This document shows positions 39,498 through 51,288 of a stretch of 64,000 nt of DNA, in pieces. Where the stretch lies: assembly GCF_021738965.1 (NCBI RefSeq), contig NZ_JAKKOQ010000005.1, positions 248,001-312,000 on the forward strand. The letters are read 5' to 3'. Position 1 is the first letter of the stretch. Every line of letters begins with the position of its first letter. The translations under genes were made by a program, and so were the position numbers. The notes beneath the pieces are model-generated. The model was not told where the DNA came from, did not search any database, and saw only the letters and a list, made by a program, of their open reading frames with translations. The stretch comes from Gordonia zhenghanii (lineage in GTDB: Bacteria > Actinomycetota > Actinomycetes > Mycobacteriales > Mycobacteriaceae).

Positions 39498-40091
39498 TCA
39501 CACGGCGATGAGCCAACCGATCCCGGCGACGCCGCATGCCCACATCACCGACGCGAACGTGCCGAGGATGAACTGCTCGCTCGCGCGGGGCGCCCGCAGT
39601 TCGGAGAACCGAGCGAGGCTCTTGACAGCCAAGATCACTGCGAGGCCCGCGGGCCACGCCAGTAGAAGACACGCGGCGACACTGGCCCGTTCGAGCACGC
39701 CGATGATCCGGCCGCCGCGCAGCGGCGTCTGATCGGGTTCGTCGCCGCTCGGGTCGTCGTGATTGTCGGCGCGAGTGGGGATCCCGCCTGCGGCCAACAC
39801 GAGGCGGACGACACTGCTCCCGGTCCCGGCCGCAGCGACGACCGTGAGGGCCGCGGCGACGGCGAACGGGCCGTCCGAGACCGAGTCGGCCGCCCATGCG
39901 AGAACGGCGGCGATCACGAGGACGAGGGCGCTGACCGCGGCGGTCACGCCGTCGGCCACCAGGACGGTGCGATCGGTGATCGCGGCATCGGCGGCCAGAC
40001 GCCCACGCATCACGGCGCCGACGACGGACACGAGCACGGCGACGACCAGCAGTACCGGGACTGTCACTGCAGCGATCCCTGCTCCGATCAC
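39498..40091 (-). CDS. Small integral membrane protein paired with SatD-like protein
   Basis: A 197-residue protein with about five hydrophobic segments (near 2-27, 45-67, 73-100, 132-156 and 172-195) and one hydrophilic cytoplasmic loop rich in D and P (NHDDPSGDEPDQ, about 108-119). Its ATG overlaps the stop of the SatD-like gene (ATGA), so the two are translationally coupled. Homologous pairs of a SatD-like cytosolic protein and a small membrane protein exist in other bacteria. Function unknown; there is no transporter motif. Confidence 0.75.
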   Translation of the reverse strand: MIGAGIAAVTVPVLLVVAVLVSVVGAVMRGRLAADAAITDRTVLVADGVTAAVSALVLVIAAVLAWAADSVSDGPFAVAAALTVVAAAGTGSSVVRLVLAAGGIPTRADNHDDPSGDEPDQTPLRGGRIIGVLERASVAACLLLAWPAGLAVILAVKSLARFSELRAPRASEQFILGTFASVMWACGVAGIGWLIAV

Positions 40092-40669
40092 GACGCGTCC
40101 GCCTCGGTCAGGAGTCGGATCAGGAGGTCTTCGGCTGGCTGTTCCAGATCCCAGCCGGCTGCGGCGAGACGCGCGGACATGGCCTGCGGCGTGATGCCCA
40201 GGGTCTGCGCTGCGCGCGCCTGGGTGACGCCGGTGCGCATCAAGTCCACGGCGGCGCAGCCTGCGTCCGAACGGCTAGCGAGGATGTCGACGAGGACTGC
40301 GGCTGCGGTCTGAGCGTGCGGAGCCCAGTCGGAGGCTCCGACCACCCGTATCCGGCGCCGGTCGTGCTTGGCGGTCTCGACGGCCTCCCGGGCTGCCTCG
40401 AATGCCCGGCCACGGCCCGCACGTGTCGCTGCGGGCAGCGGCAGGTCGACGTCACCGATGCCGACGCCGACGCTCCACCCACCGGTGACAGCCAGGTCGA
40501 CGGCGATCGCGGCGACTTCGTCGGCGGCGTCGAACACGGCTTGGATCTCGTCTCCAGCGGTGCGATCGAACGGACGGACGGTCCGGGCCGACGCATACCG
40601 CTCGAGCACATCGGGGACCCGATCTCGGTCGGATCGGCTGGCACGCTGATCCACGGTGAGTACGAACAC
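40088..40669 (-). CDS. SatD-like protein with C-terminal helix-turn-helix
   Basis: A 193-residue protein. The first 115 residues follow the SatD pattern: VLTVDQRASRSDRDRV, RTAGDEIQAVF (about 36-46), GWSVGVGIGDVDLPLP and GRGRAFEAAREAVETAK. The last third holds a helix-turn-helix (about 146-170, TGVTQARAAQTLGITPQAMSARL). GTG 40669 is chosen because AAGGAGAGG stands nine bases upstream; starting at ATG 40687 would put that ribosome site inside the gene. Two identical inverted repeats lie just upstream (40700-40747), so autoregulation is likely. Biological role unknown. Confidence 0.78.
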   Translation of the reverse strand: MFVLTVDQRASRSDRDRVPDVLERYASARTVRPFDRTAGDEIQAVFDAADEVAAIAVDLAVTGGWSVGVGIGDVDLPLPAATRAGRGRAFEAAREAVETAKHDRRRIRVVGASDWAPHAQTAAAVLVDILASRSDAGCAAVDLMRTGVTQARAAQTLGITPQAMSARLAAAGWDLEQPAEDLLIRLLTEADAS

Positions 40670-40699
40670 GGCCCACCTCTCCTTCATCAAGCCTGCACG

Positions 40700-40747
40700 A
40701 TTGATATGTAAAAATCAATGATAGAAACTTGATAGTGAATAATCAAT
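40700..40747. promoter_or_regulatory. Twin TTGAT-N8-ATCAA operators upstream of the SatD-like gene
   Basis: ATTGAT (40700-40705) pairs with ATCAAT (40714-40719), and CTTGAT (40728-40733) with ATCAAT (40742-40747); both have an 8-base spacer. The segment 40700-40750 is markedly AT-rich for this genome. The matching half-sites and spacing argue for two dimers of one regulator, plausibly the HTH protein encoded next door. Confidence 0.7.
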
Positions 40748-40749
40748 GC

Positions 40750-41490
40750 TCAGTCATTGACGGGTAGTCGAGCGTCGACGATCAGTCCGATCAGACCGAC
40801 GGCGAAGAGCGCGCCCGACACGAACACCATCGCCGGATGGGTCTCTCCGGTCAACGCGTCGGCGAGGAACACGACGGCGGCCGTGCCCGGGGCCGACCCC
40901 GCCACCGTGGCGAGGAGATAGGGGACCGGCCGGACGGCAGACAACCCCGACAGGTAGTTGACGAGCGAGAACGGACAGACCGGGATCAGACGCATTGAGC
41001 CGACGGCGAGCCAGCCGCGTCGTGCCAATCGATGTTCCACGGTCGCAACAACCGGCTTGGACAGCAGGGGTGCGACCCTCGACCGGCCGAGCCTGCGCGC
41101 CAGCAGAAACGCAGCACCGGCGGCGACCGTGGCCGCTGCCAACGATCCGCCGAATCCGAGCGCAGGTCCGAACAGCACGCCAGCCGCCACGGTGAATGGT
41201 GTTCGCGGGATCGGAGCCGTCGTCGCCGCTGCGTAGACACCGAAGAACAGCCACGGGAACCACGCACCCAGGCTGTCGGACCACTCTCGGGCCTGTGCGA
41301 TCGACGGCAACGGAACGAAGTACGCACCGGCCAGCAGAGCGAGAACCACGACCGCTCCGACGACGACTCGGCGCGTCGTCGCGGACCGCCCCTCGATCGC
41401 CGATTCGGGCGGTGCGTCGAGCACCGTCGCACCCTCGAGTGCGACGGCTTCCTCGGTCAAGCCTTCTCGGCCGTGTGCATCAGGGCTCAT
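40750..41490 (-). CDS. TVP38/TMEM64 (DedA-like) membrane protein
   Basis: A 246-residue membrane protein of the SNARE-associated/VTT family (equivalent to Rv1491c), with about six hydrophobic segments. The family core is present: PRTPFTVAAGVLFGPALGFGGSL (two parts), a re-entrant-loop glycine cluster, and SMRLIPVCPFSLVNYLSGLS. A hydrophilic N-terminal stretch of about 45 residues precedes the first helix. Start ATG 41490 is eight bases from TAAGAT (41504-41499); ATG 41496 is too close. DedA-like proteins are linked to lipid carrier recycling or membrane homeostasis; the specific role is not predictable. Confidence 0.88.
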   Translation of the reverse strand: MSPDAHGREGLTEEAVALEGATVLDAPPESAIEGRSATTRRVVVGAVVVLALLAGAYFVPLPSIAQAREWSDSLGAWFPWLFFGVYAAATTAPIPRTPFTVAAGVLFGPALGFGGSLAAATVAAGAAFLLARRLGRSRVAPLLSKPVVATVEHRLARRGWLAVGSMRLIPVCPFSLVNYLSGLSAVRPVPYLLATVAGSAPGTAAVVFLADALTGETHPAMVFVSGALFAVGLIGLIVDARLPVND

Positions 41491-41498
41491 CGACATTG

Positions 41499-41504
41499 AT
41501 CTTA
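41499..41504 (-). promoter_or_regulatory. -10 box TAAGAT of the TVP38 gene
   Basis: TAAGAT ends eight bases before ATG 41490 without a ribosome site, supporting that start over the upstream ATG and GTG codons. Confidence 0.5.
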
Positions 41505-41601
41505 CGATGGAGGTCACAGGCTGGTGCCGTGCCCGAGCGATCGATCGGTTAAGGTGCTTGCGTCACGTTTCTATTCGCGTACGACGGAAGGCTGCTGACC
41601 C

Positions 41602-43521
41602 ATGACGGCAGGTGAGAATCCGGTGGATCCCGGACTGAGCCAGGCGTACGACCGCTGGACGACAGCGGCCGCCGGTGTGCTGGCCAAATCGGCACGCGTC
41701 ACTCCCGAAGAGTTGTCCGACACTCCTGAGGCGCTGTTGTCGACCCCGACTCGAGACGGCGTGGTCGTTCGCCCGCTCTACACCCGAAAGGACGAGGCAG
41801 ACGAGACCGGCGTGCCCGGTGCGTTTCCGTTCGTCCGCGGCGCCGATCCCGCACGAGACGTCACCCAGGGCTGGCGCGTCACCGAGCGCTTCGGCGACGT
41901 TGCAGGCGAGACGGACCCGTCCGCACTCAACGAGTCGATCCTCGACGCGTCGGCCAACGGCACCAGCGGCCTGTGGCTGGAGATCGGCGACGGCCTGCGC
42001 GCCGACGACCTCGCAGCTGCGCTCGCCGGGATCTACCTCGATCTGATGCCGGTGACCCTCGACGCCGGTGCAGACGGAGTCGATGCAGCCCGTGCGTTCC
42101 TCGCCGCCCTCGAGTCGGCGCCCGCCGCACCGGAGAAGGCTCCGACGACGGCCGCGACCACCCACAGCCTCGGCCTGTCGCCGTACACGGCGGCGTTCTC
42201 GGGACGCCCGAGCGTGTCGACGTCCGACGCCGCAGCGCTCGCCGCCGAAGCACCCGCAGGCGTGCGCGCCTTCCGCGTCGACGGGACCGACTTCGCGCAG
42301 GCCGGGGCGTCGAACGCCCAAGAGTTGGGTCTCGTCGTCGCAGCAGCGGTCGCGCACGTTCGCGACGCCGTCGCCGCCGGACTCGACACCGCCGCCGCGC
42401 TCGCCCAGGTCATGTTCGCCGTCTCCATCGACGACGACCAGTTCGCGGGCATCGCCAAACTGCGGGCGCTCCGCACGGTCTGGGCACGCGTCGCCGACGT
42501 GCTCGGCGCACCCGAGTCCGGTGCCGCGGTGACCCACGCGGTGACCGACCTGTCGATGTTCACCCAGCGTGATCCGTGGGTGAACATGCTGCGCAGCACC
42601 GTCGCCGCGTTCGGCGCCGGGGTCGGTGGCGCCGACCAGGTCACCGTGCACACCTTCGACGCCGCGATCCCGGTTGACGCACGGACCTCGCGGACCTCCT
42701 TCACCCGCCGCATCGCTCGCAACACGCAGTTGGTCCTTCTCGAGGAGTCGAACCTCGGCCGCGTCCTCGATCCGGCAGGCGGCTCCTGGTACGTGGAGTC
42801 TCTGACCGCCGATCTCGCTGCAGCAGCGTGGGCCGTCTTCACCGATGTCGAGAGCAAGGGCGGCTACCGGGCCGCACTCGACGGCGGCGACGTCGCCGCC
42901 CAGGTGTCGCAGGCGCTCGCCGCCCGCGAGGACGCCGTCGCGCACCGCACCGCGCCGGTCACCGGTGTCAGCGAGTTCCCGAACCTCGGCGAGGCCACGC
43001 TGGCCGCAGGCTCTGCCGACACTGAGAACCTGCCGACCGCGACGCCCAATCTGGCTCGAGTCGCTCGCCGGTTCGAGGCCCTGCGCGACCGCGCCGATTC
43101 GGCGCCGTCGCGTCCACGGGTGCTGATGCTCCCACTCGGTCCCATCGCCGAGCACAACGGTCGAACCACGTTCGTCGCGAACCTCCTCGCAGCGGGTGGC
43201 ATCGACGCGGTCAACCCCGGTCCGTTGACGCCGGCCGAGATCGGTGCAGCCGTCGAAGCGAACGCGAGCGACGTCGCCGTCCTGTGCGGAACCACGTCGC
43301 GCTACGCGGACGACGGAGCCGCCGCTGCTGCTGCGGCCCGTGCGGCGGGCGTCCGTCGACTCCTGGTCGCAGGCCCCGAACGCGAATGGACCGCAGACGA
43401 GACCGTCGACGGCCACCTGAAGGTCGGCATCGACGCGGTCGCGGTCCTGACCGACCTGCTCGACACGTTGTTGAACGAGACGACCTCTGACACCGCCACT
43501 ACTGCAACTGCGGGAGCGTGA
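41602..43521 (+). CDS. mutA: Methylmalonyl-CoA mutase, small (beta) subunit
   Basis: Non-catalytic partner of the adenosylcobalamin-dependent mutase that links methylmalonyl-CoA and succinyl-CoA. The 639 residues follow the mutase fold: an RPLYTRKDE-type segment near 57, the TIM barrel with [22 protein letters not shown] and [13 protein letters not shown] (about 393-405), and a degenerate B12-like C-terminal domain that lacks the DxHxxG histidine motif, as usual for the small subunit. It precedes mutB by four bases. A -10-like TAAGGT lies about 45 bases upstream. Confidence 0.95.
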   Translation: MTAGENPVDPGLSQAYDRWTTAAAGVLAKSARVTPEELSDTPEALLSTPTRDGVVVRPLYTRKDEADETGVPGAFPFVRGADPARDVTQGWRVTERFGDVAGETDPSALNESILDASANGTSGLWLEIGDGLRADDLAAALAGIYLDLMPVTLDAGADGVDAARAFLAALESAPAAPEKAPTTAATTHSLGLSPYTAAFSGRPSVSTSDAAALAAEAPAGVRAFRVDGTDFAQAGASNAQELGLVVAAAVAHVRDAVAAGLDTAAALAQVMFAVSIDDDQFAGIAKLRALRTVWARVADVLGAPESGAAVTHAVTDLSMFTQRDPWVNMLRSTVAAFGAGVGGADQVTVHTFDAAIPVDARTSRTSFTRRIARNTQLVLLEESNLGRVLDPAGGSWYVESLTADLAAAAWAVFTDVESKGGYRAALDGGDVAAQVSQALAAREDAVAHRTAPVTGVSEFPNLGEATLAAGSADTENLPTATPNLARVARRFEALRDRADSAPSRPRVLMLPLGPIAEHNGRTTFVANLLAAGGIDAVNPGPLTPAEIGAAVEANASDVAVLCGTTSRYADDGAAAAAAARAAGVRRLLVAGPEREWTADETVDGHLKVGIDAVAVLTDLLDTLLNETTSDTATTATAGA

Positions 43522-43525
43522 CCAC

Positions 43526-45769
<2,244 letters not shown>

Positions 45770-45783
45770 ATCAGGAGACGCGT

Positions 45784-46779
45784 ATGAGCGCGGCACAACG
45801 CCGCCCGATCGACGTCGACGCCCTGGCAGCCGGTGTGCTGGCGGGGCGTCGCGCGGATCTGGCGCGGGCGATCACTCTCGTGGAGTCGACCCGCCCGGAC
45901 CATCGCGACGCAGCGCAGAAACTGTTGCTGCAGGTCACGCCGCACGCAGGGAAGTCGTTCCGGGTCGGCATCACCGGAGTGCCCGGAGTGGGCAAGTCGA
46001 CGACCATCGAAGCGCTCGGCATGCACCTCATCTCGCAGGGACACCGAGTCGCGGTCCTCGCCGTCGATCCGTCGTCGACCCGTACGCGCGGCTCGATCCT
46101 CGGCGACAAGACCCGGATGGGGCAGCTCTCCGCCGCACCGGAGGCCTACGTGCGTCCGTCGCCGACCTCCGGCAACCTCGGCGGCGTCACCAAGGCCACC
46201 CGCGAGACGATCGTCCTCGTCGAAGCCGCGGGCTACGACGTGGTGCTCGTCGAGACCGTCGGCGTCGGCCAGTCGGAGGTGAGCGTCGCCAACATGGTCG
46301 ACACGTTCACCTTCTTGACGCTCGCGCGCACTGGCGATTCGCTGCAGGGCATCAAGAAGGGCGTCTTGGAGCTCGCGGAGATCGTCGTAGTCAACAAGGC
46401 GGACGGCAAGCACGTCAACGAGGCCAGGGGAGCGGCTCGAGAACTGCGCAACGCCCTCGGGTTCATCTATCCGCACGATGCGCTGTGGACGCCGCCGGTC
46501 CTCACGATGAGCGCCATGGACAAGACCGGGATCGACGGCTTCTGGGAGGCGGTGGAGAAGCACCGCGACGTCCTCACCGAGGCTGGCGAATTCGCTCGTC
46601 GTCGGTCCCAGCAGCAGGTCGACTGGATGTGGACGATGGTGCGCGAGACGGTGCTCAGCCGGATCGACGCCGCGCCCGGTGTCCGAGCCGTGCGCCGCGA
46701 CGTCGAAGCCGCTGTCCTCGACGGATCCTTGACCCCGGCGCTCGCCGCCGAACAGATCGTCGACCAAGCAGGATTCTGA
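45784..46779 (+). CDS. meaB: Methylmalonyl-CoA mutase-associated GTPase MeaB
   Basis: G3E-family GTPase (ArgK/MeaB) that gates cofactor loading and protects the mutase from inactivation. In 331 residues the P-loop is GVPGVGKS (65-72), then DPSSTRTRGSILGDKTRM, the switch ETVGVGQSE and the NKAD base motif. ATG 45784 lies six bases after AGGAG; GTG 45766 overlaps the mutB stop but has no ribosome site. It ends the mutAB-meaB operon and is followed by a terminator. Confidence 0.94.
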   Translation: MSAAQRRPIDVDALAAGVLAGRRADLARAITLVESTRPDHRDAAQKLLLQVTPHAGKSFRVGITGVPGVGKSTTIEALGMHLISQGHRVAVLAVDPSSTRTRGSILGDKTRMGQLSAAPEAYVRPSPTSGNLGGVTKATRETIVLVEAAGYDVVLVETVGVGQSEVSVANMVDTFTFLTLARTGDSLQGIKKGVLELAEIVVVNKADGKHVNEARGAARELRNALGFIYPHDALWTPPVLTMSAMDKTGIDGFWEAVEKHRDVLTEAGEFARRRSQQQVDWMWTMVRETVLSRIDAAPGVRAVRRDVEAAVLDGSLTPALAAEQIVDQAGF

Positions 46780-46791
46780 CTCCGCTCACTT

Positions 46792-46833
46792 CAACGACGT
46801 TCACTCCCCTCGGGAGGGGAGCGAACGTCGTTG
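46792..46833. terminator. Terminator after meaB
   Basis: CAACGACGTTC (46792-46802) pairs with GAACGTCGTTG (46823-46833), and inner CTCCCCTC pairs with GAGGGGAG. This near-perfect stem of about 19 base pairs begins 12 bases after meaB. Confidence 0.85.
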
Positions 46834-46859
46834 GGAGGAGCGAACCCCCACAACGAAAC

Positions 46860-46893
46860 GAGCCGCGACATCGTTTGCACGATGTCGCGGCTC
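46860..46893 (-). terminator. Terminator of the tRNA-Leu gene
   Basis: A 15-base perfect stem (46860-46874 with 46879-46893) closes a TTGC tetraloop. It lies ten bases beyond the tRNA 3' end on the minus strand. Confidence 0.85.
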
Positions 46894-46903
46894 ATATCAA
46901 GTG

Positions 46904-46989
46904 TGTCCGAGGGGGGACTTGAACCCCCACGTCCGTTAATAGGACACTAGCACCTCAAGCTAGCGCGTCTGCCATTCCGCCACTCGGAC
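46904..46989 (-). tRNA. tRNA-Leu (anticodon GAG)
   Basis: An 86-base class II tRNA. Acceptor stem GTCCGAG (46989-46983) pairs with CTCGGAC (46911-46905), with A as discriminator at 46904. The anticodon arm is CTAGC-TTGAGGT-GCTAG, giving anticodon GAG, which reads CUC/CUU leucine codons. The T-arm GGGGGTTCAAGTCCCCC is intact, and the long variable arm (GTCCTATTAACGGAC) is typical of leucine tRNAs. CCA is not encoded. It marks the junction between two blocks that are far apart in M. tuberculosis. Confidence 0.96.
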
Positions 46990-47080
46990 TCGATTCAGTT
47001 GTTGCACGGGCGTTTCGCTCGTGCTCGACAACAATAACCAAGGTTGCCCCGGTATCCCAAATCGCCTAGTAATTGAGGGT

Positions 47081-48412
47081 GTGACCCCGATTCAAGCAAC
47101 CGAAGAAGTCGTCGACATCGTCAGCAGCCTCATCCAGTTCGACACGTCGAACACCGGAGTGCCCGAGACGACGGTCGGGGAAGCCGAGTGCGCCCGCTGG
47201 GTGCAGCAGCAGTTGGAAGAGGTCGGTTACACCACCGAGTACGTCGAATCGGGGATGCCGGGGCGGGCGAACGTCTTCGCTCGGCTCGAAGGCGCCGACC
47301 GCGACCGCGGCGCACTCCTGATCCACGCCCACCTCGACGTGGTTCCCGCGCAGGCCGAGGACTGGAGCGTCCACCCGTTCTCGGGCGCCGTCCAAGACGA
47401 CTACGTCTGGGGCCGCGGCGCCATCGACATGAAGGACATGGCCGGAATGGTCCTGGCGTTGGCGCGCCAGTTCAAGCGCGACGGCACCGTGCCCCCGCGC
47501 GACCTCATGTTCGCCTTCCTCGCCGACGAAGAGGCGGGCGGCGCGTGGGGGTCGCAGTGGTTGGTGAAGAACCGTCCGGAACTGTTCGACGGCGTATCCG
47601 AGGCAGTAGGCGAGGTCGGCGGCTTCTCGCTGACCGTCGACCGGCCGGACGGCACGACCCGCCGCCTGTATCTCGTGGAGACCGCGGAGAAGGGGCTGGC
47701 GTGGATGAAGCTGACGTGCAACGCCACCGCGGGCCACGGTTCGTTCCTGCACACCGACAACGCGGTGACCGAGATCGCCGCTGCCGTCGCCCGGATCGGC
47801 ACACACCAGTTCCCGCTCGTGATGACCGAGTCGGTGTCGGAGTTCCTGAAGGCGCTCTCGGAGGAGACGGGTCTGGACTTCAGCCCGGAGACACCCGACT
47901 TGGAGTCGGCGCTGTTCAAGATCGGCAACCTGGCGCGAATCGTCGGCGCGACGCTGCGCGACACCGCGAACCCGACGATGCTGTCGGCCGGATACAAAGC
48001 CAACGTGATCCCGCAGCAGGCCGAAGCCGTCATCGACTGCCGCGTGCTTCCCGGCAGGCAGAAGGAGTTCGAGGCGACCATCGACGAACTCATCGGGCCC
48101 AACATCACCCGCGAATGGGTCACTCACCTCGACGCCTACGAGACGACGTTCGACGGCCACCTCGTCGACGCGATGAACGACGCCGTCGTCGCACACGACG
48201 CCGACGGGCGGACCGTGCCCTACATGCTGTCCGGCGGCACCGATGCGAAGGCATTCGCCAAACTCGGCATCCGGTGCTTCGGCTTCGCGCCCCTGCAGTT
48301 GCCGCCGGAACTCGATTTCGCCGCGCTGTTCCACGGAGTCGACGAGCGGGTGCCGGTAGACTCGATTCTGTTCGGTACCAAGGTTCTTGAGCATTTCCTC
48401 CACCACTGCTGA
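47081..48412 (+). CDS. M20-family metallopeptidase (Rv2141c-like)
   Basis: Cytosolic dizinc amidohydrolase/peptidase of the M20/ArgE/DapE group, 443 residues. Metal ligands are H84 (IHAHLDVVP, with D86), D116 (GRGAIDMKD) and the E150/E151 pair (ADEEAGG); the dimerisation domain contains TAGHGSF, and the last ligand histidine is in [12 protein letters not shown] 47081 is chosen over upstream codons because homologues begin there and the extra 20 codons contain tRNA-flanking sequence. The substrate (dipeptide or N-acyl amino acid) is not predictable. Confidence 0.9.
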   Translation: MTPIQATEEVVDIVSSLIQFDTSNTGVPETTVGEAECARWVQQQLEEVGYTTEYVESGMPGRANVFARLEGADRDRGALLIHAHLDVVPAQAEDWSVHPFSGAVQDDYVWGRGAIDMKDMAGMVLALARQFKRDGTVPPRDLMFAFLADEEAGGAWGSQWLVKNRPELFDGVSEAVGEVGGFSLTVDRPDGTTRRLYLVETAEKGLAWMKLTCNATAGHGSFLHTDNAVTEIAAAVARIGTHQFPLVMTESVSEFLKALSEETGLDFSPETPDLESALFKIGNLARIVGATLRDTANPTMLSAGYKANVIPQQAEAVIDCRVLPGRQKEFEATIDELIGPNITREWVTHLDAYETTFDGHLVDAMNDAVVAHDADGRTVPYMLSGGTDAKAFAKLGIRCFGFAPLQLPPELDFAALFHGVDERVPVDSILFGTKVLEHFLHHC

Positions 48413-48452
48413 CCGGTTCGGCCGTGGCCGCGGAGGGCGAAAGGAAACGATC

Positions 48453-48992
48453 GTGACCGCATTCGACCCGTACTCGGTTCTGCCGAGGCTGCCCGACATC
48501 ACCGTGACGTCGAACGACTTCACCGAAGGCCAGACACTGCCGACTCCGCAGGTGTCGGGAATCTTCGGTGCCGGGGGCGACGACGTCTCACCCGAGCTGA
48601 GCTGGTCGGGATTCCCGGCGGACACCAAGAGTTTCGCCGTGACCTGCTACGACCCCGATGCGCCGACGGTGTCCGGGTTCTGGCACTGGGCCGTCTACGA
48701 CATCCCGGCGACCACCACGTCGCTGCCGACGGGCGCGGGTTCGCCCGACTCGAGCGATCTGCCCGCCGGGGCCGTCACACTCGTCAACGACGCCGGACTC
48801 GCACAGTTCGTCGGCGCCGGTCCGCCTCCCGGACACGGCCCGCACCGCTACATCTTCGCGGTGCACGCCGTCGACGTGGAGTCACTGGAACTGCCCGACG
48901 GGTCGAGCCCCGCATTCTTGGGGTTCAACCTGTTCTCGCGCGCCATCGCCCGCGGCACGCTGTCCGCCGTGTTCGAGCTGCCGGGGGAGTAG
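48453..48992 (+). CDS. Phosphatidylethanolamine-binding-like (PEBP/YbhB) protein
   Basis: A 179-residue cytosolic PEBP/RKIP-fold protein, equivalent to Rv2140c. The ligand-pocket motifs are all present: DPDAP (about 68-72), [11 protein letters not shown] (76-86) and [11 protein letters not shown] (about 123-133). GTG 48453 follows AAGGAA. Family members bind small anionic ligands; a bacterial function is not established. The 3' end is followed at once by a REP-like element. Confidence 0.9.
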   Translation: MTAFDPYSVLPRLPDITVTSNDFTEGQTLPTPQVSGIFGAGGDDVSPELSWSGFPADTKSFAVTCYDPDAPTVSGFWHWAVYDIPATTTSLPTGAGSPDSSDLPAGAVTLVNDAGLAQFVGAGPPPGHGPHRYIFAVHAVDVESLELPDGSSPAFLGFNLFSRAIARGTLSAVFELPGE

Positions 48993-49002
48993 CGGGGGTC
49001 GC

Positions 49003-49078
49003 GACCAGCGGGACGGGTCTCGACTCCGCTCGACCAGCGGTGGGGCTCGACCAGCGAGACAGGTCAGCGAGTCTCGGA
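49003..49078. repeat. REP-like element at the PEBP-pyrD junction
   Basis: Copies of GACCAGCG (49003), TCTCGACTCCGCTCGACCAG (49019-49038), GGGGCTCGACCAGCGAGAC and GTCAGCGAGTCTCGG form an imperfect nested palindrome. The right part encodes the last residues (SETR) and stop of pyrD, so the element has remodelled that C-terminus. Confidence 0.8.
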
Positions 49079-50191
49079 GCCGACTGCCTCAGACAAGGAC
49101 GCGAAGCCGTGCGAGCGCAGCCGGTCAGCGATGCCGTCGTGGAGTTCGCGGAGCCAGACCGGTCCGCCGTAGATGAACCCGGTGTACACCTGCAGCAGGT
49201 CTGCGCCTGCCCGGATGCGCTCCCACGCCTGATCGACTGTCTCGATGCCGCCGACACTGATGAGAGCCAGCTGACCCCCGACCCGGGCGTACAGGCGACG
49301 GAGCACCTCGAGAGACCGATCGGCGACCGGCGGGCCCGACAGTCCGCCGGCGCCCATCGCGTCGACGTCGGCTCGCGGCGTCGCGACGCCGCCGCGACCG
49401 ATCGTCGTGTTCGTCGCGACGATGCCCGCGAGGCCGAGTTCCACAGCGAGGTCGGCGACGGCGTCGACGTCGTCGTCGGAGAGGTCCGGTGCGATCTTCA
49501 CCAGCACCGGCACCGACGCGACCTCGAGGGCCGCCGCCAGCACCGGCCGCAATGATTCGACGGCCTGCAGATCGCGCAGTCCGGGAGTGTTCGGCGAGCT
49601 GACGTTCACGACGACGAAATCGGCGAGTGGCCCGAGCAGTCGCGCCGACAGCCGGTAGTCGTCGACCGCGCCGTCGAGCGGAACGACTTTGGTCTTCCCG
49701 ATGTTGGCGCCGATCGGCGCCCGGACCGGGCCCGGACGGCCCTGCGACAGTCGGCCGGCCGCAGCGGCCGCGCCCGGGTTGTTGAAACCCATTCGGTTGA
49801 TGAGCGCGCGGTCGGCGGGAAGCCGGAACAGTCGTGGACCGGGATTGCCGGGCTGCGCCTGACCGGTGATCGTGCCGATCTCGGCGTAACCGAAACCGAG
49901 CTGACCCCACGCGTTGACGCACTCGGCCGACTTGTCGAAGCCAGCCGCGAGACCGATCGGTGCCGGGAACTCGACCCCGAACACGGTGCTGCGCAACGCC
50001 GGATCGGTCCCGGCGAACATCCGAGACAGCATTGTCCGGACGAGGGGCAGCCGGCCAGCCACCGAGATCGTCCGAGCGATGATCCGGTGGATTCGTTCGG
50101 GCGGAATCAGGAACATCAGCTTGCGCAGAGTCGGGTAAGCGAGTCGGTTCAGAGTGCTCAGCACGGTGTCGCCTTCGGGTCTGGGGAACAT
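49064..50191 (-). CDS. pyrD: Dihydroorotate dehydrogenase (quinone), class 2
   Basis: FMN enzyme that oxidises dihydroorotate to orotate in pyrimidine synthesis and passes electrons to membrane quinone. The 375 residues have the amphipathic N-terminal helices of class 2 ([19 protein letters not shown]), FMN/substrate motifs [24 protein letters not shown], the catalytic-serine block [14 protein letters not shown] and GVGGIET-like [11 protein letters not shown]. The ATG at 50191 overlaps the stop of the upstream lipoprotein gene by one base; GTG 50194 is an alternative. The 3' end lies in a REP-like element. Confidence 0.95.
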   Translation of the reverse strand: MFPRPEGDTVLSTLNRLAYPTLRKLMFLIPPERIHRIIARTISVAGRLPLVRTMLSRMFAGTDPALRSTVFGVEFPAPIGLAAGFDKSAECVNAWGQLGFGYAEIGTITGQAQPGNPGPRLFRLPADRALINRMGFNNPGAAAAAGRLSQGRPGPVRAPIGANIGKTKVVPLDGAVDDYRLSARLLGPLADFVVVNVSSPNTPGLRDLQAVESLRPVLAAALEVASVPVLVKIAPDLSDDDVDAVADLAVELGLAGIVATNTTIGRGGVATPRADVDAMGAGGLSGPPVADRSLEVLRRLYARVGGQLALISVGGIETVDQAWERIRAGADLLQVYTGFIYGGPVWLRELHDGIADRLRSHGFASLSEAVGSETR

Positions 50192-51240
50192 CACGGCTTG
50201 ATGGCGTCGGGAGCGACGGCCTGTAGTCCGTCACCGCGGCCCGATGCGATCAGTAGGCGTCCGCTGGCCGGGTCCACCGTCATCGCGGTCACCTGGCCGA
50301 CCGTCGCGACTCGGCCGCGTTCACGGGCGTCGCCTCGAGACAGGTCGTAGGCGACCGCCTCGTTCTCCGCCGTCGACGAGACCCAGAGCAGATTCTGCGT
50401 CTCGTCGTACGCGAGAGCGAACGGGCTGGCGGGCGTCGGATGGCGCAGCCGCATGATGATGGGCTCGCCGAAGAACGCGTAGACCTCGTCGTCGCGCGTG
50501 CCGGTCACGAGGATTCGGCCGAACCGGTCGACGACGGCGTTGGTGGCGCCGTTGCCCGCGCGGAGCGACGCTTTGCGGTCGCCGTTGTCGATGTCGATCG
50601 GCAGCACGGCGGACTGTGCTCGGTCGAGGACGCTGACCTGGCCGGAGACCTCGGTCGCAGAGTCGGGGGCGACGAGGACGTCGTCGACGCGCGCATACCC
50701 GCCGTACTCGTGCAGGCGTTCACCGGTCGTCGACAGGACGAGTAACTTGCCCTTCTCCGTACCGACGAGGACCTTGTCTCCGTCGACCGCCAACGACAGC
50801 GGCGAATCGATCGGCACATCCGTCAGCGTGGTGCGGCCGTCCGCATCGATGCGAACCAACCCTTTCGGACCGACGGCCAAGAAGTGGTCGTCGACCGCGA
50901 CCAGATCGACGACGCCGTCGATCGGCAGGCCGACCGGGCGCGGTGCGGCGCCGTCCGTGCCGCCGGGCGTCGCGTGCAGAGTCACGGTGCGCCCGTCGGC
51001 GCCGAGCACCGCAGTCGTCGCGCCCGCGACGGCGATCCTCTGAGCTGCGGCCTGCGGAACGACCGTGCCGACGGGCTGCGCCGTGCCGGTCGGCGACTGT
51101 GCGGCGGTCGCGGGCGGAAGCGTGTCGAGTTGGGACGAATCGGAGTCCCCGGAGTCCGATCCGCAGGCCGTCAGGGTCAGAGCTACTGCCGCCGCCATCA
51201 ATCCGGCCGTCCATCTGGTTCGCACACGCATGCCCTCCAT
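50191..51240 (-). CDS. Lipoprotein with beta-propeller-like domain (LppL position)
   Basis: An exported 349-residue lipoprotein: signal peptide, then lipobox LTAC (C26) and a Ser/Asp-rich stretch. The mature part consists of repeated strands with [33 protein letters not shown] and [17 protein letters not shown], typical of a WD40/SMP-30-like propeller. ATG 51240 has GGAGG seven bases upstream. It is co-transcribed with pyrD (overlapping stop/start), as Rv2138 (lppL) is with Rv2139. The ligand is unknown. Confidence 0.85.
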   Translation of the reverse strand: MEGMRVRTRWTAGLMAAAVALTLTACGSDSGDSDSSQLDTLPPATAAQSPTGTAQPVGTVVPQAAAQRIAVAGATTAVLGADGRTVTLHATPGGTDGAAPRPVGLPIDGVVDLVAVDDHFLAVGPKGLVRIDADGRTTLTDVPIDSPLSLAVDGDKVLVGTEKGKLLVLSTTGERLHEYGGYARVDDVLVAPDSATEVSGQVSVLDRAQSAVLPIDIDNGDRKASLRAGNGATNAVVDRFGRILVTGTRDDEVYAFFGEPIIMRLRHPTPASPFALAYDETQNLLWVSSTAENEAVAYDLSRGDARERGRVATVGQVTAMTVDPASGRLLIASGRGDGLQAVAPDAIKP

Positions 51241-51274
51241 CTTGCGCGATCCTCCAGAATCACGGATGGATGGG

Positions 51275-51280
51275 TAGCAT
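51275..51280 (+). promoter_or_regulatory. -10 box TAGCAT of uppP
   Basis: TAGCAT ends eight bases before GTG 51289, which would then be a leaderless start; ATG 51301 would have an 11- to 12-base leader with no ribosome site. Confidence 0.5.
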
Positions 51281-51288
51281 CCACGTTC

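Noticed and set aside
39498-40747. SatD-like/membrane pair as a toxin-antitoxin module
   Set aside because: The proteins are larger than typical modules and neither shows toxin or antitoxin motifs; only the twin operators are reminiscent.
46904-46989. tRNA-Leu as an integration site of a mobile island
   Set aside because: No integrase, direct repeat of the tRNA 3' end or change in base composition follows; the next genes are core genes in conserved order.
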